Source: Tranquillimonas rosea
GTDB taxonomy: Bacteria > Pseudomonadota > Alphaproteobacteria > Rhodobacterales > Rhodobacteraceae
Length of the DNA stretch: 64,000 nt
NCBI RefSeq assembly: GCF_900111315.1
Contig: NZ_FOGU01000006.1
Location: forward strand, 272,604 to 336,603
Direction: 5' to 3'
How positions within the stretch are numbered: position 1 is the stretch's first letter; every line of letters begins with the position of its first letter. Positions 54,707-64,000 of the stretch are shown here, piece by piece. The translations under genes and the position numbers were made by a program. The notes beneath the pieces are model-generated. The model was not told where the DNA came from. It did not search any database and saw only the letters and a list, made by a program, of their open reading frames with translations.

Positions 54707-55312
54707 ATGCCAGCACAACAGGACGTTTTCGACGGCGACGACCCCTTCGCGCTGGCGCGCCTCTGGATGGACGAGGCCGCGCCCGAGGAGGTGAACGATC
54801 CCAACGCGATGGCCCTGGCCACGGTGGATGCCGACGGGATGCCGAATGTCCGGATCGTGCTGCTCAAGGAGATCGAGGCGGACGCCTTCGTCTTCTACAC
54901 CAACTACGACAGCGCCAAGGGCACCGAGCTGCTGAACAGCGGTACCGCCGCCTTCGTGCTGCACTGGAAGGCCACGCGCCGGCAGGTGCGCGTGCGCGGG
55001 CTGGTCGAGCGCGAGGACGGGGCGAAGGCGGATGAGTACTACCATTCGCGCCCGCTCGACAGCCGTCTGGGCGCATGGGCGTCGCAGCAATCCCGGCCGC
55101 TCGACAGCCGCGAGACCCTGATGCGCGCGGTCGAGCAGGCGCGTGACCGGTTCGGAGAGGATCCGCCGCGGCCCGCGCACTGGGGCGGGTTCCGGATCCG
55201 GCCGCTCGAGATGGAGTTCTGGGCCGATGGCGCCTATCGGCTGCACGACCGCGAGCGCTGGACCCGCGACACCCTCGAAGGTGGGTGGAGCCGTACCCGA
55301 CTTTTCCCGTGA
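54707..55312 (+). CDS. pdxH: Pyridoxamine/pyridoxine 5'-phosphate oxidase
   Basis: A 201-residue FMN enzyme that makes pyridoxal 5'-phosphate. Conserved segments: [23 protein letters not shown] (about 33-55), [36 protein letters not shown] and the C-terminal [14 protein letters not shown] with RLFP at the end. AGGA lies 6 bases before the ATG at 54707; the earlier in-frame ATG has no ribosome binding site. Confidence 0.95.
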   Translation: MPAQQDVFDGDDPFALARLWMDEAAPEEVNDPNAMALATVDADGMPNVRIVLLKEIEADAFVFYTNYDSAKGTELLNSGTAAFVLHWKATRRQVRVRGLVEREDGAKADEYYHSRPLDSRLGAWASQQSRPLDSRETLMRAVEQARDRFGEDPPRPAHWGGFRIRPLEMEFWADGAYRLHDRERWTRDTLEGGWSRTRLFP

Positions 55313-55426
55313 CTTTCTGCGGGTATCAATGTCAGATTTAATTCCGGGGAGGGGCCAACGACCCGCTTGCGGCGCGACGCGGTGCGGCCGGAGCGGGCTC
55401 GGCGTCGAATGACCGAGGCAGAAGCT

Positions 55427-55963
55427 ATGTCTGAGGACACACCGCAGCAGGACCCAATCGAGGGGCGGGTCAAATGGTTCGATCCCGGCAAGGGCTTCGG
55501 ATTCGTGGTCGCCGATTCGGGTGGGCCTGACATCCTGTTGCATGCAAATGTGCTGAGAAACTTCGGCCAGGGTTCCGTGGCCGACGACAGCCGTGTGCTG
55601 ATCCGCGTGCAGCACACGCCGCGGGGTCGGCAGGCGACCGAGGTCCTGTCGATCACGCCGCCGGCGCCCACCGACGACGGCGAGGGCTTCGCCGAGGCCG
55701 CGCTGCCGTTCGAGCACGACCTCGAGGCCGGACCCCTCGTGCCCGCGCGGGTCAAGTGGTTCGACAAGGCCAAGGGGTTCGGCTTTGCCAACGTGTTCGG
55801 CGACGGCGCGGACGTTTTCATTCATATCGAGGTGCTGCGGCGGGCCGGGCTTGCGGACCTGCAGCCGGGCGAGGCCGTGGCGCTGCGCGTGGCCGAGGGC
55901 CGGCGCGGCAAACTGGCGACGGAGGTGACGACATGGGAAGCCGGAGTGCAGCCGCGCTCGTGA
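55427..55963 (+). CDS. Protein with two cold-shock domains
   Basis: A 178-residue protein made of two cold-shock domains, about residues 11-75 and 105-170. Each has the RNP1 motif (KGFGFVV at 22-28; KGFGFAN at 116-122) after VKWFD and an RNP2-like strand (DILLHANVL; DVFIHIEVL), joined by an acidic linker. It should bind single-stranded RNA or DNA, for example as an RNA chaperone. The ATG at 55427 has GAGG upstream at workable distance; an in-frame ATG at 55409 lacks one. Two-domain cold-shock proteins are typical of alphaproteobacteria. Its last ten codons overlap the DUF192 gene, so the two are coupled. Confidence 0.9.
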   Translation: MSEDTPQQDPIEGRVKWFDPGKGFGFVVADSGGPDILLHANVLRNFGQGSVADDSRVLIRVQHTPRGRQATEVLSITPPAPTDDGEGFAEAALPFEHDLEAGPLVPARVKWFDKAKGFGFANVFGDGADVFIHIEVLRRAGLADLQPGEAVALRVAEGRRGKLATEVTTWEAGVQPRS

Positions 55964-56421
55964 CCGTGGCGGCGATGCTGGCCGCCGGATCGGGCATGGC
56001 GGAACCGCGCTGCTCCGACGACCTGGTGCAGTTGCGCGGCGATTGGGGCCGGGCGCAGTTCGGGGTCGAGGTGGCCGACGATCCGGGCGAGCGTGCCAAG
56101 GGTCTGATGGGCCGCGAGACCCTGCCGCGGTCGCGCGGGATGCTGTTCGTCTACGAGGAGGCGGGGCCTGCGAGCTTCTGGATGCGCAACACGCTCATCC
56201 CCCTCGACATGCTGTTCATCGGCCCCGACGGCACGGTCGACCGGATTCACCGCAATGCCGAGCCGCTGGACGAAACGCCGATCCCCGGCGGCGACAACGT
56301 GAAGTTCGTGCTCGAGATCAACGGCGGCCTGAGCCGCGCGCTGGGAATAGACGAGGGCAGCGAGATCCTGCATCCGGCGGTCGATCCGGACGCCGCGGCG
56401 TGGCCCTGCGCGGCATCTTGA
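55933..56421 (+). CDS. Secreted DUF192 (UPF0127) protein
   Basis: A 162-residue protein with a signal peptide (about 1-23, AALVTVAAMLAAGSGMAEP) and the DUF192 fold: GLMGRETLPRSRGMLFVYEE, SFWMRNTLIPLDMLFIGPDG, and VKFVLEINGGLSRALGI. The family is widespread and of unsettled function, acting outside the inner membrane. GGAGG lies 7 bases before the ATG, inside the end of the cold-shock gene, which it overlaps by 31 bases. That pairing of cold-shock and DUF192 genes recurs in alphaproteobacteria from memory. Confidence 0.87.
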   Translation: MGSRSAAALVTVAAMLAAGSGMAEPRCSDDLVQLRGDWGRAQFGVEVADDPGERAKGLMGRETLPRSRGMLFVYEEAGPASFWMRNTLIPLDMLFIGPDGTVDRIHRNAEPLDETPIPGGDNVKFVLEINGGLSRALGIDEGSEILHPAVDPDAAAWPCAAS

Positions 56422-56461
56422 GGCTTTTCAAGCGGTCCCGCGCGCGCTAGTGCAGGGCCGT

Positions 56462-56538
56462 CGGGGCGTAGCGCAGCCTGGTAGCGCGTCTGTTTTGGGT
56501 ACAGAAGGTCGTGAGTTCGAATCTCGCCGCCCCGACCA
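56462..56538 (+). tRNA. tRNA-Pro (anticodon TGG)
   Basis: A 77-base cloverleaf. The acceptor stem CGGGGCG (56462-56468) pairs with CGCCCCG (56528-56534), followed by A and an encoded CCA. The anticodon stem is TCTGT/ACAGA around the loop TTTGGGT, anticodon TGG at 56496-56498. The T-loop GTTCGAATC is standard. It lies between the DUF192 gene and the kinase-like gene. Confidence 0.95.
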
Positions 56539-56647
56539 TCCTGCGCAGGAAACCGGCACTCCGGCGTGGACGTGACCGCCTGCCACGAGTGAAACGTCAT
56601 CGGCCCGCTACGGCGATGCCCGACTTCCGCCACGTTCCTCTGGAAAT

Positions 56648-56662
56648 TTAACACCTTGTTAA
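56648..56662 (+). promoter_or_regulatory. CtrA-type binding site
   Basis: TTAA-CACCTTG-TTAA matches the full CtrA consensus TTAA-N7-TTAA exactly and is followed by C. It lies 40 bases before the start of the kinase-like gene at 56703, near where its promoter would be. CtrA controls cell-cycle genes in many alphaproteobacteria and motility and gene transfer agent genes in Rhodobacterales. Confidence 0.7.
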
Positions 56663-56702
56663 CGCCGCGCCGGGATGCGCGGTTTTCTTTCGTGAGGACA
56701 AG

Positions 56703-57842
56703 ATGAAGGTTTACGAGTTCTTGGCCCGCCGGAGCTGGCCACGCACGTTCAGTGGCAAGATCCTGTTGGTCAGTTTCCTGGGGGTGCATGTGCCGATGTT
56801 CGGCGCGGCGGCCTATGCCTTGCTGGCCGACAGCACTCCGTTCCTGCAGCAGCTGGACGTCCTCGCCGCGATGCTGGTGGCCACGCTGTTGGGCACCGCG
56901 GCGACGATGGGCGTCCTGCACGCTCTGCTTGCACCGGTCCGCCGGGCGAGCGAGGCTGCAGACGGGTATCTGCGTCACCGCACGGTGCCGCGCCTGCCAA
57001 CCCGCTATACCGACGGGGCGGGTGTGCTGATGGCCAGTGTGCAGGAATGCATCACGCGGCTCGACACGACCCTGGCCGCGGCCGAGCGGCGGCATGACGA
57101 TCTCGAGCGCGACCATGTCGAGACCTTCCGCATGCTGTCGGGGCTGAAGCACGATTTCCGCACGCCGCTGACGCATATCCTGGGCTTTGCCGAGATCATG
57201 CGGGCCGAGGCGATCGGACCGCTGGGCAGCGACGCCTACCGCCAGTATGCCGGCCGGATCGGTACGACCGGGCAGGAGCTGCTGACGACGCTGCAATCGG
57301 TGATCGACCTGTCCGACGCGCAGGTGCAGGCGCAGCTCACCGAGGACAGCGTCACGCTGGACCTTGCCGAGGCGGCTCGCGAGGCCATCGCCCTGGAACA
57401 CCTGCATGCCGAGAAGCGCGGTGTGCAGGTCGACATCGAGGCGCCCGCCGCCGTGCAGGTTCGCGCGGTGCCAGAGGCGACGCGAAACCTGCTGTCGGCC
57501 CTTTCGCAGGCCGCGGTGGCCGGTGCACCCGAGAATGGTCGCGTCGTGCTGACGGTCTCGGCGCGCGGCGATTGCAGTGTGCGCAGCGTCGGCGGGCAGC
57601 TGATGCGCGAGGACCTTCCCCGGCAGATGAGCGGCCCGGTCGAGGGCACGTTCGACAGCAGCGCGGGCAACGGCGCCAATGCGCCAGAAAGCGCCTCGCC
57701 CATGGCCCTGCGGCTGTCGCTGATCGACACGCTGGGGACTGCGCTGGGGCGGCATGTGAGGGTGCGCCAGACCGACGGTGACGGCTTCGAGATCGCCGTA
57801 ATGCAGGCGCCGCTGGACGTGGAGATGCCCGCCGCGGCGTAA
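56703..57842 (+). CDS. Histidine kinase-like membrane protein with degenerate ATPase half
   Basis: A 379-residue protein with two membrane spans at about residues 20-42 and 52-74, a HAMP-like stretch (LLAPVRRASEAADGYLRH), and a HisKA dimerisation domain with an intact H-box: H150 in LSGLKHDFRTPLTHILGF. The part after residue 240 should be the ATP-binding domain but is short and degenerate. The N-box region reads RNLLSALSQAAVAGAP without the usual asparagine, no DxGxG G1 box is found, and only SPMALRLSLIDTLGTALG recalls the G2 box. It may be a phosphotransfer protein or an inactive kinase that works with a partner. A perfect CtrA box precedes it. Monocistronic, with a strong terminator downstream. 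Confidence 0.75.
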   Translation: MKVYEFLARRSWPRTFSGKILLVSFLGVHVPMFGAAAYALLADSTPFLQQLDVLAAMLVATLLGTAATMGVLHALLAPVRRASEAADGYLRHRTVPRLPTRYTDGAGVLMASVQECITRLDTTLAAAERRHDDLERDHVETFRMLSGLKHDFRTPLTHILGFAEIMRAEAIGPLGSDAYRQYAGRIGTTGQELLTTLQSVIDLSDAQVQAQLTEDSVTLDLAEAAREAIALEHLHAEKRGVQVDIEAPAAVQVRAVPEATRNLLSALSQAAVAGAPENGRVVLTVSARGDCSVRSVGGQLMREDLPRQMSGPVEGTFDSSAGNGANAPESASPMALRLSLIDTLGTALGRHVRVRQTDGDGFEIAVMQAPLDVEMPAAA

Positions 57843-57870
57843 CGGGCTGGTCCTTGAGTTGATTCGCTGG

Positions 57871-57907
57871 CGGCACCCGATCTGGTAGGTCGGGTGCCGC
57901 TTTTTTC
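57871..57907 (+). terminator. Rho-independent terminator of the kinase-like gene
   Basis: GCGGCACCCGA at 57871-57881 pairs exactly with TCGGGTGCCGC at 57891-57901 around a 9-base loop, followed by TTTTTT (57902-57907). Confidence 0.9.
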
Positions 57908-58371
57908 TACATTCGGTGTCTCGGGCGTCAAAGGTTGAATGTTGCCCCGGTGCGACACAGTGATTCGCAGCACAGGCCGCTCGCCCGGCCCAGTCGCACG
58001 ACCGCGCCTTGTGGCAGCCCCCGGTTTTCCAGCCCCGGCAGTGGATAACTTTCGGCCTTCCCTGTGCAGGAATCGGGACAAGTGTTCCCGGCTGTAAAGG
58101 GGGGCGCTGGTCAACGTGGTAAATTGAGTGAACTGCGAGATTTTTGCGTTGACCACTCCCATCGATCTACGCCAGCTTGTGCGGGCCGGCTGATGGCGTA
58201 CTAGATATGGTGCCAGGCTGCGGCAGACAGGCATAAACGGAACAAGCCGTCGACCACGACGGTGCCCGCGGGCGAGGGTGCGCGGGGCAGGGTCGTTTTC
58301 CCGTCATGTCGCGGCGTCGGGCGGCGGAATGCGCAGCGGCGCATGAACCACTGAAGAAACGGGGCAGAGAC
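57908..58371. other. Long upstream region of nrdJ
   Basis: A 464-base space without a credible gene. It holds a DnaA-box-like TTATCCACT on the minus strand at 58048-58040 (one mismatch to TTATCCACA) and a 9-bp inverted repeat at 58108-58116/58147-58155. I looked for a cobalamin riboswitch, since nrdJ is a B12 enzyme, and for an NrdR box, and saw neither. The promoter cannot be placed with confidence. Confidence 0.6.
58108..58155. promoter_or_regulatory. 9-bp inverted repeat upstream of nrdJ
   Basis: TGGTCAACG at 58108-58116 is exactly complementary to CGTTGACCA at 58147-58155, with 30 AT-richer bases between. Each arm contains a GTTGACC/GGTCAAC core. It may be a pair of protein half-sites that loop the DNA between them; the binding protein is unknown. 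Confidence 0.4.
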
Positions 58372-62037
<3,666 letters not shown>

Positions 62038-62410
62038 GGAAATTGAAGGGCATTGTCGGTCCGGGCATAGAAGTTCCCAAATGGGCGTCATCTGTCCCGG
62101 ATCGGCAGCAAAGTCTGTCCCAAGCCCGGAAACTAGGATTTTCGCAGGGAGCGAAGATGACGGGTAAACAAATTGGTCCTCGCCCGGCCAAGCTGCAGGC
62201 AGAAACGTCGAGCAGTCATAAAGTCTAGCTTGGCTGGAGAGACTGGCGCGTACTTTGGGCGCCCCGATTTTCTGGCGCCCCTACGACAGGAATCACTGCG
62301 ACCTCGTGATAAGTGTGAATGCCCACGTCTCAGACCGAAGGCATCGGCAAGGCGACAACATGGGTAGAGAAATGCTCGTCTAGCGCCAGACGAAGATCGC
62401 TTCGAGCCGA
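62038..62410. other. Scar-like region between nrdJ and the insertion sequence
   Basis: About 370 bases with no intact gene and visibly less GC-rich than the neighbours. It contains a short frame from the ATG at 62157 (MTGKQIGPRPAKLQ, stopping at 62228) preceded by CAGGGAGCGAAG, which looks like the first codons of a gene whose remainder has been lost, possibly a transposase orfA. The nrdJ terminator was not found in it. The origin is uncertain. Confidence 0.4.
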
Positions 62411-63674
62411 TGGTGTTGAAAAACTCCACGCTTGCCGGGGGCCGAAGCTTCTGATTCCCTTTATTTACGGGAGCGGGAGGGCACGGAATGCTGGGAACTC
62501 AAAAGGCGCATGCGCGGCTGTTTTACGAGTTCGATCTCGAGACGCATATTCCGGAGAACCACCTCGTGCGCGGGATCGACCGGTTCCTCGATCTCCGCGA
62601 GCTGCACGCAGATCTTCGCGGCTTTTACAGTCACACCGGGCGGCCGTCGATCGACCCGGAACTCATCATTCGCATGCTTGTCATCGGCTATGTGATGGGG
62701 ATCAGGTCGGAACGCCGGCTGTGCCAGGAGGTCCATCTCAACCTGGCGTATCGGTGGTTCTGCCGCCTCGGTCTCGAAGACAAGATCCCCGATCACTCGA
62801 CCTTTTCGAAGTTGCGTCACGGCAAGTTCCGGGAGAGCGACCTGTTCCGCTGGCTGTTCGAGGACGTCGTCGCGACGTGCATTGCCGAGGCCTCGTTGGC
62901 GGAACCGGGTTCGCCGTCGATGCCAGCCTGATCAGCGCGGATGTCCAGAAGCAGAGCTCCAGCAGAGCCGAGTACTGGGACGCGGATGCGATCGATCCTT
63001 TGGAGGCTCCGCGCGCCGTTCGCGAGTATCTCGACACGCTCGACGAAGCGGCGTTCGGGGCGGCCACCACGGTGACGCCGAAGTTCACCGCTCATGCTGA
63101 CCCCGCAAGCCAGTGGACGGCCGCGCGCAAGGGTCCGGCCTTCTTTGCCTATTCCGACAACTACCTGATCGACACCGACCACGGGATCATCATGGACGTC
63201 GAGGCGACAAGGTCGGTCCGGCAGGCAGAGGTCGGGTCGGCCCGCACGATGCTGGATCGCACCGAGCGGCGCTTTGGTCTCCGCCCGGACTGGCTGGCTG
63301 CCGACACGGCCTACGGTTCGGAAGAGAACCTCGTCTGGCTGACGCTGAAGCGGCAAATCCTTCCCTTCATCCCGGTCTTCGACAAGTCCGAGCGCACGGA
63401 CGGGACCTGGTCTCGGTCCGACTTCACGTGGGACGAGGAACGCGATCGCTACCTCTGTCCCGAGGGCAAGGAGCTTCGGCATTCCCGGCGCAACTATTCC
63501 GATCCGGCCCGGTCGGCGACAGGGATGAAGCCGCGCCGGTATCGAGCTCTGAAGGCGGATTGTCAGGACTGCCCGTCAAAGGCGAAGTGCTGCCCGAAGT
63601 CCGACGTGCGCAGCATCAATCGTGAGAAATACGAGATCGTCCGAGACTTCGCCCGAGCCTGCACGGCTTCCGCG
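62410..63674 (+). mobile_element. IS1182-type insertion sequence, disrupted
   Basis: The left end is placed near GTGTTGAAAAACTCC at about 62410, some 75 bases before the transposase start; the exact terminal repeat was not resolved. The right part is missing because a second element starts at about 63675. The transposase also carries a frameshift, so this copy is inactive. Confidence 0.65.
62488..63674 (+). pseudogene. IS1182-family transposase, frameshifted and truncated
   Basis: The first frame (62488-62931) encodes the DUF772-type N-terminus: HARLFYEFDLETHIPENHLV, GRPSIDPELIIRMLVIGYVMG, IPDHSTFSKLRHGKF. At about 62889-62891 one base has been lost (GAGGCCTC where GAGGGCCTC would keep the frame). 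The protein then continues in another frame with VGGTGFAVDASLISADVQKQ, the DDE-domain FFAYSDNYLIDTDHGIIMDVEATR, and LAADTAYGSEENL, up to SINREKYEIVRDFARACTAS. There it is cut off by an IS256-type end; roughly the last 70-100 residues of a normal transposase are missing. GGGAGGG precedes the ATG. Confidence 0.85.
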
Positions 63675-64000
63675 GGTAGTGTCCCGTGGGATGGTGTAGG
63701 AGCGCCGACCTTCGGAGAGGTCCAAGCTTGATCAGGACGCCACAGCGGGCAGCCTTACGGTGGGAGTGTCGGTGACACGCGCAAGGGTTTCAAGGCTCAT
63801 GTAGCGTCGCGCGACCGTCCACTCGTCGTTGGTCTCGAGCATCAGCGCGCCGACGAGGCGGACGATGGCCTCGTCGTTGGGGAAGATGCCGATGACGTCG
63901 GACCTGCGCTTGATCTCGCGGTTCACCCGTTCGAGTGGGTTCGTCGACGCGATCTGAGCCCAGTGTTCGCGGGGGAAGTCCATGTAGGCGAGGACGTCGT
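63675..64000 (-). mobile_element. IS256-type insertion sequence, end part
   Basis: The element begins with GGTAGTGTCCCGTGGGATGG (about 63675-63694), which is a likely terminal inverted repeat, 38 bases before the stop of an IS256-family transposase on the minus strand. It has inserted into the IS1182-type transposase gene and runs off the right edge. Boundary precision is about five bases. Confidence 0.7.
63732..64000 (-). CDS. IS256-family transposase, C-terminal part
   Basis: The last 89 codons of a mutator-type transposase; the rest lies beyond the window. The family C-terminal block is clear: HWAQIASTNPLERVNREIKR, RSDVIGIFPNDEAIVRLVGAL and DEWTVARRYMSLETLA, with the catalytic glutamate of the DDE triad in LERVNREIKR. 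It is in open frame through the window edge and shows no damage in the part visible. Confidence 0.9.
   Translation of the reverse strand, partial: DVLAYMDFPREHWAQIASTNPLERVNREIKRRSDVIGIFPNDEAIVRLVGALMLETNDEWTVARRYMSLETLARVTDTPTVRLPAVAS

Noticed and set aside
57908..58371. Cobalamin riboswitch upstream of nrdJ
   Set aside because: The region is long enough, but no B12-box-like conserved core could be recognised by eye; a covariance search would settle it.
62880..62900. Programmed frameshift in the IS1182-type transposase
   Set aside because: No slippery heptamer is present; IS1182 transposases are normally a single frame, and restoring one G repairs the frame, so a simple deletion is the better explanation.

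Overview
This is GC-rich chromosomal DNA from an alphaproteobacterium, most likely a member of the Rhodobacterales (Rhodobacter/Roseobacter group). That placement is an inference. It rests on the siroheme/sulfite cluster cysG-DUF2849-cysI-cysH, a direct-repeat SOS box of the alphaproteobacterial type (GTTC-N7-GTTC) before lexA, a CtrA-type box (TTAA-N7-TTAA), a small-type PurL next to BolA and a CGFS glutaredoxin, a B12-dependent ribonucleotide reductase, and a muramidase/holin pair resembling the lysis genes of Rhodobacterales gene transfer agents. Almost everything is ordinary core genome. Only the last 2 kb is mobile DNA.

Layout. 1-3.8 kb: sulfite reduction and siroheme synthesis on the minus strand, with a divergent Lrp-type regulator. 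4.4-11 kb: a C4-dicarboxylate module, DctB/DctD two-component system followed by the TRAP transporter DctPQM. 11.1-17.7 kb: valine catabolism (isobutyryl-CoA dehydrogenase, hydroxyisobutyryl-CoA hydrolase, mmsB, mmsA with its LysR regulator), interrupted by an unrelated alpha/beta hydrolase. 17.8-24.9 kb: CBS protein, coaD, gap with a small membrane protein, DoxX, transketolase, a coiled-coil protein plus zapA, grxD and bolA. 24.9-33.9 kb: purL, a candidate heat-shock-type small RNA, a LysR regulator, fused indolepyruvate oxidoreductase, murI and argC. 33.9-38.3 kb: cytochrome c maturation genes ccmE, ccmF and ccmH, with an endolysin/holin cassette between ccmE and ccmF. 38.4-47.2 kb: enoyl-CoA hydratase, transglutaminase, old-yellow-enzyme reductase, an acidic orphan protein, gltA, gltX and comEC. 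47.2-56.4 kb: lexA, moeA, moaC, trpC, tyrS, anmK, gpt, fabI, pdxH, a double cold-shock protein and a DUF192 protein. 56.4-62 kb: tRNA-Pro, a CtrA-box-preceded kinase-like protein with a degenerate ATPase half, and nrdJ. 62-64 kb: a frameshifted IS1182-type element cut by an IS256-type element that runs off the window.

No CRISPR array, toxin-antitoxin pair or restriction system was seen. The points most worth following are: (1) a probable RpoH-dependent sRNA with an anti-Shine-Dalgarno-like CCUCCCU segment upstream of purL; (2) the lysis cassette embedded in the ccm genes; (3) a kinase-like membrane protein behind a perfect CtrA box; (4) a DctD that has lost the sigma-54 contact loop; and (5) interleaved inverted repeats upstream of the acidic orphan protein. 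Each comes from reading the sequence by eye and needs the computation named in its entry.
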